A stretch of 64,000 bases of DNA from JAAZBW01 sp035647855 (lineage in GTDB: Bacteria; Actinomycetota; Actinomycetes; Actinomycetales; Actinomycetaceae). The notes below the pieces were generated by a model. It was not told where the DNA came from and did no database searches. It saw only the letters and a list, made by a program, of their open reading frames with translations. Shown one piece after another: positions 44,514-52,698 of the stretch. The stretch is taken from contig DASRMP010000042.1 in assembly GCA_035647855.1 (NCBI GenBank), positions 1 to 64,000 of the forward strand, in the 5' to 3' direction. Made by a program: the position numbers and the translations under genes. Each line of letters begins with the position of its first letter. Position 1 is the stretch's first letter.

Positions 44514-46309
44514 GAGCGCTCCTGGATGCCCTCCGCAGCCTGCTGCCCCTGCTTCCGAGCGACGCACGCCGCTTCCTGGTCAGGTATTCGGTGACGGCGA
44601 GCGTCATCTCGATGCTCGACACTGTGGCGATCGGCCTGATGGCGCTCATCCTCTCCGCCGTCGCCGCCGGCAGGGCCGTCTCGTTCCCGGTGATCGGCGA
44701 AATCCCGCAGGATGCCCTCGCCTGGGTTCTCGCGGCAGCGTGCCTCCTCATGATCGGCAAGTCCCTGCTCAATCTGCTGCAGCAGTGGTACGTGACGCGA
44801 AAGATGGCGGACTACGAACTCGTCATCGGTGATCAGCTGTTCCGGGCCTACATCCGCGCCCCGTGGCTGGAACGGATGAAGCGCAACTCCGCCGAACTGG
44901 TCCGGATGGCGGACGTGGGCATCGCGAACACGACCTCGGGTCTCCTTCTGCCTGCGGCATCCCTACCACCCGAGTTCGTGACATTCTTCTCGGTGCTCCT
45001 CGTGATCGTGATCGCGGAGCCGCTGATGGCCGTGATCACCTTCGTCTACCTGCTGTTCGTCGCGGTGTTCCTGTACTGGTGGTCCGGGCGGCGAGCGGTT
45101 GCGGCCGGGCGCGCCAACCGTGACTTCTCGTTCCGTGCGGCAACGCTGATGACGGAGATGGTCGCGGCGCTCAAGGAGATAACGCTGCGCAACAAGTACG
45201 GGGAGGTCGCCGAACTGGTCCACGAGAACAGGACTCACGCCGTTCAGGCGCGGGCGAACATCCAGTTCCTCGGCGCCGTGCCGAAATTCGTGACCGAGGC
45301 GGCTCTGATCGGAGGGTTCGTCCTCGTGGGAGGGCTCGGCTTCCTTCAGGGCGGCGTCACCCAGGCCTTCACGTCCATCGCGCTGTTCGGTCTCGCGGGG
45401 TTCCGCATGATCCCCTCGCTCCTCCGCTTCCAGAACGTGATGACGTCCACGTCGGCGACCCTGCCGCACGCACGAGCGGTCATCCGGGACATCCGGGCCG
45501 CGGAGAGCTATGTGGCCGAGGCGGAGAAGATCGGCCAGGAGCCGCTCCGGGGCGAGCCGCAGACCCTGATTCTCGACGACGTCGAGTTCACCTACCCCGG
45601 CTCCGGCGTGCCCGCGGTGCGCGACCTCGATCTGACGGTCCCTATGGGTGACCACATCGCACTGGTGGGCTCCTCGGGCGCCGGGAAGTCCACCCTCGTC
45701 GATCTCATTCTCGGACTGATCACGCCGTCGGACGGGCAGATCCGGCTCGACGACCAGGACCTCCGTGACGTGCTGGCCGCCTGGCGGGCCTCGGTGGGAT
45801 ACGTGCCGCAGGACGTCGTGCTGTTCGACGGCACCATCGGCCAGAACGTCGCTCTCACCTGGGGTGAGGCCTATGACCGGGACCGGGCACGTGAGGCGCT
45901 CGCGAGGGCGCAACTGCTCGGCGTCGTCGAGGCGCGCGAGGGCGGACTCGACGCGCGCGTGGGAGAGCGCGGCCTCGCGCTCTCCGGCGGGCAGCGCCAG
46001 CGGCTCGGGATCGCGCGTGCCCTGTACGTCGATCCTCTGGTGCTGGTGATGGACGAGGCGACGTCGGCCCTGGACACGACCACGGAGGAGGCCGTGACGT
46101 CGTCGATCCGGGCGCTCCACGGCGAGGTCACGGTCATCACGGTGGCGCACCGGCTCTCGACGATCCGGTACGCGGACCTGGTGTGTTTCATGAAGGACGG
46201 CACGATCGAGTCACGCGGCACTTTCGACCAACTTGTCGCGAGCAACGCCGATTTCGCGTTGCAGGCCGCTCTCGCCGGCATGATCGAACTGCCGCCCTCT
46301 GCCGAGTGA
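44510..46309 (+). CDS. ABC exporter, fused membrane and ATPase domains (lipid-oligosaccharide flippase-like)
   Basis: 599 residues. Six membrane segments in the first ~330 residues, then Walker A GSSGAGKSTLVDLI, Q-loop GYVPQDVVLFDGTIGQNVAL, signature LSGGQRQRLGIARAL, Walker B LVLVMDEATSALD and H-loop AHRLS. It works as a homodimer. Its place inside a glycosyltransferase operon recalls PglK, which flips lipid-linked oligosaccharides, so the repeat unit made here may be flipped by this protein instead of by the Wzm/Wzt pair. MsbA- or drug-export function is the alternative. Confidence 0.88.
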   Translation: MRALLDALRSLLPLLPSDARRFLVRYSVTASVISMLDTVAIGLMALILSAVAAGRAVSFPVIGEIPQDALAWVLAAACLLMIGKSLLNLLQQWYVTRKMADYELVIGDQLFRAYIRAPWLERMKRNSAELVRMADVGIANTTSGLLLPAASLPPEFVTFFSVLLVIVIAEPLMAVITFVYLLFVAVFLYWWSGRRAVAAGRANRDFSFRAATLMTEMVAALKEITLRNKYGEVAELVHENRTHAVQARANIQFLGAVPKFVTEAALIGGFVLVGGLGFLQGGVTQAFTSIALFGLAGFRMIPSLLRFQNVMTSTSATLPHARAVIRDIRAAESYVAEAEKIGQEPLRGEPQTLILDDVEFTYPGSGVPAVRDLDLTVPMGDHIALVGSSGAGKSTLVDLILGLITPSDGQIRLDDQDLRDVLAAWRASVGYVPQDVVLFDGTIGQNVALTWGEAYDRDRAREALARAQLLGVVEAREGGLDARVGERGLALSGGQRQRLGIARALYVDPLVLVMDEATSALDTTTEEAVTSSIRALHGEVTVITVAHRLSTIRYADLVCFMKDGTIESRGTFDQLVASNADFALQAALAGMIELPPSAE

Positions 46310-46331
46310 GTGACCCCGCGGCTCGCGGGAA

Positions 46332-47327
46332 TCAGCGGGCCGCCAGCCGCTCGTAGAGGCCGCGCAGGCGAGGGACCTGGCGATCGGCGGTGTGCTCCGT
46401 CAGCGCCCACTCCCGGCCGCCGAGCGCCGCCGCAGTCGCGGCAGGATCGGCAACTCCGGCAACCACCTGTTCGGCCGTCTGTTCGATCGAGCCGGTGAGG
46501 ATCGGTGGGTCATTTCCGTCCGGGCCGGGGAGATGGGGACCTGCCGCTGCGAGCGGAACGCCGATGGCCATGGCCTCGATCTCCGAGACGGACAGGATCG
46601 GACGCGCCTGGCCGATGGCGAGGTCTGCGCCGGCGAGGAGCCGGAGGAACTCGGCGTGCGGCATCGCGGGCACGAGCCTGACGCCCGCCTCCGCGGCGGC
46701 TGCGGACCCGGGTCCCCAGTCGAGGCCGACGAGTTCGTGCGTACCGGGCAGCGCCGCGCGCAGTTGCCGTGCCATGCGCAGCATGTCCTCGAGCCCCTTG
46801 ACCTCCTCCCACCGGGAGGTGAACACGACGTATCGTCCGTCACGGCCGGGCTCCCACCGTGGCAGACCGGCCGGGTCGACGAACACCGGCATGTACTCGG
46901 CATCGGGACGCGCGGCGAGCGCGTTCTCGGCGTTGTCGAGCGTGGAGTAGTACACGTGTGCGGCCCGATCGATCGCCGTCTGGATTCTCGCGTGCGAGCT
47001 CTTGGCCACCCAGAGGGACCGGATGTCCGTGCCGTGGAGATGGAGCACGTACGGACGCTGCGGCATCCACCGCGGGTGCAGCAACCGCGCGGTGGTTGCG
47101 AAGTGGACATGCACCACCTGCGAGCGCGCAACCGCGGTGAATCTGCGGGAAGCGGCGTGGAGCCGGGCGGACCTCCTGGTGGTGGTCTCACCCGGGCGCA
47201 GCCGCGCCCACGTGCTCTCCGGCGGCAGAATCCGCCAATTCAGGCCGGCGCGGCCCGCCGCCTCGACAATGTTCTGACCCACAAACGCGCAGTCATTCAT
47301 GTGAAGCACGCGGACGGGTGAAGCCAT
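46332..47327 (-). CDS. GT4-like glycosyltransferase (group 1)
   Basis: 331 residues. RVLHMNDCAFVGQNIVEAAG at the start, VVHVHFATTARLLHP and YVLHLHGTDIRSLW in the acceptor half; YVVFTSRWEEVKGLEDMLRM and LSVSEIEAMAIGVPLAAAGP in the donor half. It is the only gene in this stretch reading left, between two rightward operons, with 32 bases to the divergent neighbour. No ribosome site precedes the ATG. Donor sugar unknown. Confidence 0.82.
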   Translation of the reverse strand: MASPVRVLHMNDCAFVGQNIVEAAGRAGLNWRILPPESTWARLRPGETTTRRSARLHAASRRFTAVARSQVVHVHFATTARLLHPRWMPQRPYVLHLHGTDIRSLWVAKSSHARIQTAIDRAAHVYYSTLDNAENALAARPDAEYMPVFVDPAGLPRWEPGRDGRYVVFTSRWEEVKGLEDMLRMARQLRAALPGTHELVGLDWGPGSAAAAEAGVRLVPAMPHAEFLRLLAGADLAIGQARPILSVSEIEAMAIGVPLAAAGPHLPGPDGNDPPILTGSIEQTAEQVVAGVADPAATAAALGGREWALTEHTADRQVPRLRGLYERLAAR

Positions 47328-47359
47328 GGGTCGATGCTACGCGCGGCTAGGATGTCCGT

Positions 47360-48442
47360 GTGCGCGTGAGAGTCGTGACCTGCTGGTTCCCTTCCCGCGT
47401 CAATCCCGGTTCAGGCAGCTTCGTCGCGACTGACGCCGCCGCACTCTCGCGAGTCCACGACGTCGGGGTCGTGCACCTGGTGGCGCCCGCCCTGGACGAC
47501 GGCGTCCGGCGCGACGTTGCCGGCGGGGTGCCGGTGATCCGGTTCCCGATGTCGACGACGAGCCCCTCCTCGATCGCCCGCGCGGCCGTCGCTCTGCGGC
47601 CCCTCCTGCGCGACGCCGACGTGGTGCACACGATGGCTTTCCCCTCGCTGCTGCCGCTACGGCTGCTGGCACCTGCCGCCCCGGCGGTCCACACCGAGCA
47701 CTGGTCGGGGATTCCACGAATGGGGACCGGAAGGTTCGGCAGTGCGAAGCGGCGGATTGCAGGGGCGATCTACCGGGTGCCGGACGTGGTTGCCGCGGTC
47801 AGCGAGTACTTGGCCCGCGCGGTGGCCGGCGTTTCCGGACGCGGGGTCGAGGTCATCCCGAACATCGTCCAGAGTCCCGGGCTGCGGCCGCGCCGTTGTC
47901 CGGATGGCTCGATCCGACTGCTCTCGATCGGCGCCCTCAAAGCAGTCAAGGATCCAGGGCTGGCGCTCGCCACGCTCGCCGAACTCCGCCGTCGCGGCCA
48001 CGACGCCCGCCTCACGTGGGTCGGCGACGGACCCCTCGCGGCGGGGGTGGCCGACGACGCCGAACGACTCGGCGTTCGCGCCGCCGTGACGCTCACGGGG
48101 GCGCTGCCGCGAGAGGCGATCAGGGATCAACTCGATCGGGCGGACGTACTGCTGCACACCTCGACCATCGAGACGTTCTCGTTGGTTGCGGCCGAGGCGC
48201 TCGGCGCCGGCAGGCCGGTGGTCATCCAGTCCGAGGGCGGGCACACCGACTTCGTGCGGCCGCCGTTCGGCCGGCTGGTCCGTGAGCGGACTCCCGAGGC
48301 GTTCGCCGACGGCGTCGAGGCCGCGGTTGCCGCTGCCGCGAACGCGGATCCCGCAGAGATTTCGGCGGAGATCACGTCCCGATTCAGCGAGGATGCCTTC
48401 GTGGAGCGCTGGACCGAGGTGTACGAGCGGGTGGCGCGATGA
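47360..48442 (+). CDS. GT4 glycosyltransferase
   Basis: 360 residues, GT-B fold. N-terminal VVTCWFPSRVNPGSGSFVAT, middle VSEYLARAVAGVSGRGVEVI and PNIVQ, donor half IRLLSIGALKAVKDPGLALA, WVGDGPLAAGV, and the donor-site TSTIETFSLVAAEALGAGRP with the two glutamates of the E-x7-E motif. The GTG at 47360 follows AGGATGT. An ATGA overlap joins it to the GT2 gene at 48439, beginning a four-gene run to 51319. Confidence 0.9.
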   Translation: MRVRVVTCWFPSRVNPGSGSFVATDAAALSRVHDVGVVHLVAPALDDGVRRDVAGGVPVIRFPMSTTSPSSIARAAVALRPLLRDADVVHTMAFPSLLPLRLLAPAAPAVHTEHWSGIPRMGTGRFGSAKRRIAGAIYRVPDVVAAVSEYLARAVAGVSGRGVEVIPNIVQSPGLRPRRCPDGSIRLLSIGALKAVKDPGLALATLAELRRRGHDARLTWVGDGPLAAGVADDAERLGVRAAVTLTGALPREAIRDQLDRADVLLHTSTIETFSLVAAEALGAGRPVVIQSEGGHTDFVRPPFGRLVRERTPEAFADGVEAAVAAAANADPAEISAEITSRFSEDAFVERWTEVYERVAR

Positions 48443-49530
48443 GTAGGTTCCGGGAGCACGGGCGGCCGGGAGATGCCCGGGTGGACGTCATCATCGCCGC
48501 GCACAGTCCCGCGCGTCCCGTCGCCCGTGCAGCCTGCTCGATCGCCGACGGGAACCCTGAGGCCCGCGCGGTGGTGGTCTGCCACAACACTTCGGTCGAG
48601 TCGGTGGCCGTCACCATGTCCGGCGACCTCGCCGCCAGAGTGACCTTCCTCGAACTGAACGATGGCATCCCCTCGCCGTCCGGTCCCTTCAACCACGGGA
48701 TTCGGCGTTCGGGCGCCGAGTTCGTCTCGATCATGGGGTCGGACGACATGCTCGATCGCGGAGCCGTGGCCAACTGGCTCGCCGAGGCGGACCGTTGGGA
48801 CGCGGACGCCGTCGTGACCCGGCTGGTCCGAGGGGACGACCGGGACCTGGTCCGTTCCCCGGCCGTCAGACTCTGCCGCCGCGGGCCTCTCGACATCGTC
48901 CGCGACCGCTTGCCCTACCGCTCCGCGCCGCTCGGGCTGGTGCGGCGCGACGCCGTCGACACGCTGGGGCTGGCACTCACGCCAGGAGCCCGCAACGGCG
49001 GCGATCTGGAGTTCGTCAGCAGGCTGTGGGCCGGCGGCCGGGTGGTCTACGCCGGGAAGGGCCCCGGATACGTGGAGATGGGGGACGCGCGCGACCGCGT
49101 CACGCACGTCCGCAAGCCGATCGCGGAGGAACTCTCGCCCGTCCGGTCGCTGTTGAACTCGCCGTGGTTCCAGGGTCAGCCGTCGAGAGTGCGCCGCGCC
49201 ATCGGCGTGAAGCTGCTGCGCCGGAACGTGATCGACGCGATTGTCAAGCGTCCGAGGCCCGGCGACTGGCAGGGGAGTGACGCAACGGACCTCGCCGATC
49301 TGGCCGGGCGGATCCTGCGCGGGGCACCCGGGACATGGGAGTTGCTCTCATCTCGAGAGGTGCGACTCCTGGGCGCGGTGCATGATTCGCGAGCGGGTGA
49401 GCTCCCCGAGCTCGCCGCCGCTGCGAAGTCCTATCGTCACCCGGGCGCCCTGCTCGGACCGGATCTCAGATCCTGGTTCCACCCCGCCGGCGCCGCGCGA
49501 TACGCGATCGCTGCGGCACTGCTGCGATGA
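48439..49530 (+). CDS. GT2-like glycosyltransferase
   Basis: 363 residues. VDVIIAAHSPARPVARAACS opens a GT-A domain; FLELNDGIPSPSGPFNHGIR and FVSIMGSDDMLDRGAVANWL contain the metal-binding DD. The C-terminal ~120 residues are Arg-rich and helical with no known domain. The start is set by the ATGA overlap with the previous gene, and the next gene starts in its stop codon (ATGATGA). Substrate unknown. Confidence 0.82.
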   Translation: MSRFREHGRPGDARVDVIIAAHSPARPVARAACSIADGNPEARAVVVCHNTSVESVAVTMSGDLAARVTFLELNDGIPSPSGPFNHGIRRSGAEFVSIMGSDDMLDRGAVANWLAEADRWDADAVVTRLVRGDDRDLVRSPAVRLCRRGPLDIVRDRLPYRSAPLGLVRRDAVDTLGLALTPGARNGGDLEFVSRLWAGGRVVYAGKGPGYVEMGDARDRVTHVRKPIAEELSPVRSLLNSPWFQGQPSRVRRAIGVKLLRRNVIDAIVKRPRPGDWQGSDATDLADLAGRILRGAPGTWELLSSREVRLLGAVHDSRAGELPELAAAAKSYRHPGALLGPDLRSWFHPAGAARYAIAAALLR

Positions 49531-50891
49531 TGACTCAATCGGGCGAGACACGTGGGAGGGCCATGACGACCAGTAGGGCCGACCGCCCGGCGGGCGCCGG
49601 CGGGCGCCCGCACCTCGCCTACATCGCATGGGGCTACCCGCCCGCGCGCGGTTCGGGAGTGCATCGCGCTGTCGGAACCACGAATGCGTTCGTGAATGCC
49701 GGCTGGCGCGTGAGCGTGGTTACGGCGGACCGCGAGTCGTTCTTCAAGTACACGGGGGCAGACCCCTCCATGGAGGAGAGCATCGACCGCAGGATCCGCC
49801 TCGTCCGCGTGCCGTACGTCCGGAGGTACCTGGAGGACGACATGGCCACGTGGCCGCGGGCGCGCGTGGCCCTGCCGTATCCGTGGCTCGCGCTCGAGAC
49901 ATGGCGCGAGCAGGTGGCCTTCCCAGAGGACCGTTACGGCTTCTGGTACGTGCCGCTCGCCCGAGCCGTCAAGGAACTCCACCGCGAGGATCCGATCGAT
50001 CTCGCCATCGGCACCGCGAACCCCAACGTGGACCTGGCGGGCGCGGCCGTGCTGCCGGACGTGCCATATGTCATGGACTACCGGGACGCGTGGCAGCTCA
50101 ACACGTTCACCGGTGAGCGGGCCACCAAACCCGGCGGCCGCGCCGACCGCTGGGAACGGAAACTCATGGCGGGCGCGCAGGAGATATGGTTCGTCAACGC
50201 TCCGATCCTGCGATGGCACGCGGAGTTGCATCCCGAGAATGCGCACAAGATGCTCGAGGTGCCCAACGGCGCGGATCTCGGCATCACACTATCGCAGTCG
50301 CCCAATCCCGGCGGGGTGGTCAGGTTCACGTACGTGGGGACGATCACTTCCGTGGTGCCGGTGCGACAGCTCGCTGACGGATGGCGCATCGCGCACGAGC
50401 GCGGGGACCTGGAGGACTCCGTCGGCACGCTCTACGGCCATGTGGGGTTCTTCAATCGCCAGGAGGCACCCGAGCACGAGAACCTGGACTACCTCCTCCG
50501 GACTTCATCCCTCACCTATGGTGGACCGCTCCCCAAGGACCGCGTGGGTCCGACGTACCGGGACTCCGACGTGCTGATACTGGCCATGGGCGGGGGCGAG
50601 TACATCACCTCCGGGAAGACGTACGAGTACATGACGACTGGGCTTCCGATCGTCTCGGTGCACGAGCCGGAGGCCGCGGCCTCCGAGATCCTGCGGGACT
50701 ACCCACTTTGGTTCCCGGCGAAGTCCCTGCGGCCGGAGGACGTCGCCGATGCGCTGGCTCACGCGGCGGTGGCGGCGCGCACGAGAGACCGTGACCTTTA
50801 CGAGGCGGCCGCCCGCTACGGCACCGGTTTTCACCGGGAGGAGATCCTGCGTCCGCACATCGAGCGGTTGCGAGAGTTGGTGCGCAGGTGA
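49527..50891 (+). CDS. GT4-like glycosyltransferase
   Basis: 454 residues from the ATG at 49527, coupled to the upstream stop; an ATG at 49563 with GGGAGG 3 bases before it is an alternative (442 residues). YIAWGYPPARGSGVHRAVGT is the donor/acceptor start of the GT-B fold, then PYVMDYRDAWQLNTF, IWFVNAPILRWHAELHPE and MLEVPNGADL; RFTYVGTITSVVPVRQLADG starts the second half and EYITSGKTYEYMTTGLPIVS is the donor site. The layout matches WbuB/Cap-type transferases. Donor unknown. Confidence 0.85.
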   Translation: MMTQSGETRGRAMTTSRADRPAGAGGRPHLAYIAWGYPPARGSGVHRAVGTTNAFVNAGWRVSVVTADRESFFKYTGADPSMEESIDRRIRLVRVPYVRRYLEDDMATWPRARVALPYPWLALETWREQVAFPEDRYGFWYVPLARAVKELHREDPIDLAIGTANPNVDLAGAAVLPDVPYVMDYRDAWQLNTFTGERATKPGGRADRWERKLMAGAQEIWFVNAPILRWHAELHPENAHKMLEVPNGADLGITLSQSPNPGGVVRFTYVGTITSVVPVRQLADGWRIAHERGDLEDSVGTLYGHVGFFNRQEAPEHENLDYLLRTSSLTYGGPLPKDRVGPTYRDSDVLILAMGGGEYITSGKTYEYMTTGLPIVSVHEPEAAASEILRDYPLWFPAKSLRPEDVADALAHAAVAARTRDRDLYEAAARYGTGFHREEILRPHIERLRELVRR

Positions 50892-50908
50892 GGAGGGAGT
50901 CGGCGTCC

Positions 50909-51319
50909 ATGAAGATCGTACTGCTGGCGCTCGATCAGGCACGTGCCGCGCGGGCCGTGGCCGGCACGGCCGAACACGTGCGGCCGGAGGACTCCCTCTG
51001 GGTGATCGCCTCCGCACCGGTCGACGGCGCCCGCACGCTGGTGCCCCGGCACCTGCCTCGGCCGTACTCGCCGGACACCTCCCTGCTTCTCGCGGATCGC
51101 CTCCGCCGGACCGCGCGCCTGTACGTGGCGGGGCATGCGGTGTGGCGGGCGCTTCGCCGGGATCGGGAGGTTGCACGCCTCGTCCTCGGGGCGGACCTTG
51201 TGGTTCTCGGTGACGAGGTGTCTCTGCGAAGCGCATGGAACATCGCACGCCGCACGGGAGTCACGTGCTGGGGACGCATCGCCACGATTCCGTACGCGAG
51301 GCGCTTGCTCGGCGCCTGA
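50909..51319 (+). CDS. Hypothetical protein in glycosyltransferase operon
   Basis: 136 residues from the ATG at 50909 (GGAGGGAG before it); a GTG at 50888 overlapping the previous stop is also possible. The product reads KIVLLALDQARAARAVAGTA, WVIASAPVD and ADLVVLGDEVSLRSAW, an alternating beta/alpha pattern like half of a Rossmann fold, and is rich in Arg. I do not recognise a family and see no catalytic motif. It may be a partner of the preceding transferase or a shrunken glycosyltransferase. Confidence 0.6.
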   Translation: MKIVLLALDQARAARAVAGTAEHVRPEDSLWVIASAPVDGARTLVPRHLPRPYSPDTSLLLADRLRRTARLYVAGHAVWRALRRDREVARLVLGADLVVLGDEVSLRSAWNIARRTGVTCWGRIATIPYARRLLGA

Positions 51320-51398
51320 GGCCGGGCAGCCGCGTCACGGTCCTACCGGGCGAGCCAATAGACTCTGGGGGCATCACCGCCGACGAAAGGTACGTCAA

Positions 51399-52688
51399 GT
51401 GCGCATCGCAGTAGTGGCTCTCGGCAAGATCGGCCTTCCACTGGCCGTGCAGTTCGCGGACACGGGCCACGAGGTGGTCGGCGTCGACATCAATGAGCGG
51501 ACCGTAGCGCTCGTGAATGCGGGCCGTGAGCCGTTCCCGGGAGAGGCACACCTTGCCGAGAAGCTCGCCGATCTCGTGCCGGCCGGGAAGCTGCGGGCGA
51601 CCACGGACTACGGTGAGGCGGTGCCGGGCGCGGACGCGATCGTCGTCGTGGTGCCGTTGTTCGTGAACGACGAGACGTGGGAACCGGACTTCGCGGCGAT
51701 GGAGTCCGCGACCGAGTCCTTTGCTACACACCTCACGCCGGGCACGCTCGTGTCCTACGAGACCACGCTCCCGGTGGGGACCACGCGCACCAGGTGGAAG
51801 CCGCTCATCGAGAAGCTCAGCGGGCTGAAGGAGTCCGAGGACTTCCACCTCGTCTTCTCGCCGGAACGGGTGCTGACGGGGCGCATCTTCCAGGACCTGC
51901 GGCGCTACCCGAAGCTCGTGGGTGGGCTCACGGAGGAGGGCGCCGCGCGGGGTATCGAGTTCTACGAGCAGGTGCTCGAATTCGACGAGCGCCCGGACCT
52001 GCCGCGGCCGAACGGCGTGTGGGACCTGGGGACCGCCGAGGCGGCGGAGATGGCGAAGCTCGCGGAGACGACCTTCCGGGACGTCAACATCGGCCTCGCC
52101 AACCAGTACGCGGTCTATGCGGACAAGGTCGGCATCGATATCCAGCGCGTCATTGACGCGTGCAACTCGCAGCCCTATTCGCACATTCACCGGCCAGGGA
52201 TCGCGGTGGGCGGGCATTGCATTCCCGTGTATCCGCGGCTCTATCTCTCGACCGATCCGGATGCGAGCGTGGTGCGTACCGCCCGCAAGTTCAACGCGGG
52301 GATGCCGGCGTACGCGGTGGGCCGCGTCGAAAGCGTGCTGGGGTCGCTGGAGGGACGCGGCGTCGTCGTGTTCGGTGCCTCGTATCGCGGCAAGGTGAAG
52401 GAGACGGCGTTCTCGGGCGTGTTCGCGACCGTCGAGGAGTTGCGTGACCGCGGTGCCGTGGTGAGGGTTCACGATCCGATGTTCGACGACGACGAACTCC
52501 GTGAGTACGGCTGGGAGCCGTACCACCTGGGCGAACCTGCAGAGGTCGCGATCATTCAGGCCGACCACCCCGAGTACGCCGAACTCACACCGGCAGACAT
52601 CCCGGGCGTGAAGCTGCTCTTCGACGGACGCCGCGTCACCTCGCCCGAATACTGGGCCGGGACGCCGCGCATGGTGATCGGCGCCTGA
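51399..52688 (+). CDS. UDP-N-acetylglucosamine/mannosamine 6-dehydrogenase (WbpA-like)
   Basis: 429 residues, nucleotide-sugar dehydrogenase. NAD-binding VVALGKIGLPLAVQFADTGH, catalytic region AEMAKLAETTFRDVNIGLAN (Lys, Asn) and the nucleophile Cys in AVGGHCIPVYPRLY; the C-terminal UDP domain contains FGASYRGKVKE. It oxidises C6 of the sugar twice to a uronate. Together with the WbpB/E/D-like genes at 40.6-43.3 kb it would complete a UDP-diacetamido-glucuronate route. The GTG at 51399 has AAAGG 9 bases before it. Confidence 0.9.
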   Translation: MRIAVVALGKIGLPLAVQFADTGHEVVGVDINERTVALVNAGREPFPGEAHLAEKLADLVPAGKLRATTDYGEAVPGADAIVVVVPLFVNDETWEPDFAAMESATESFATHLTPGTLVSYETTLPVGTTRTRWKPLIEKLSGLKESEDFHLVFSPERVLTGRIFQDLRRYPKLVGGLTEEGAARGIEFYEQVLEFDERPDLPRPNGVWDLGTAEAAEMAKLAETTFRDVNIGLANQYAVYADKVGIDIQRVIDACNSQPYSHIHRPGIAVGGHCIPVYPRLYLSTDPDASVVRTARKFNAGMPAYAVGRVESVLGSLEGRGVVVFGASYRGKVKETAFSGVFATVEELRDRGAVVRVHDPMFDDDELREYGWEPYHLGEPAEVAIIQADHPEYAELTPADIPGVKLLFDGRRVTSPEYWAGTPRMVIGA

Positions 52689-52698
52689 GGGTTCACGC

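Noticed and set aside
46315..46329. Short CCCGCG/CGCGGG hairpin between the convergent ABC exporter and GT4 genes
   Set aside because: A six-pair stem with no T-run is expected by chance in DNA this GC-rich.
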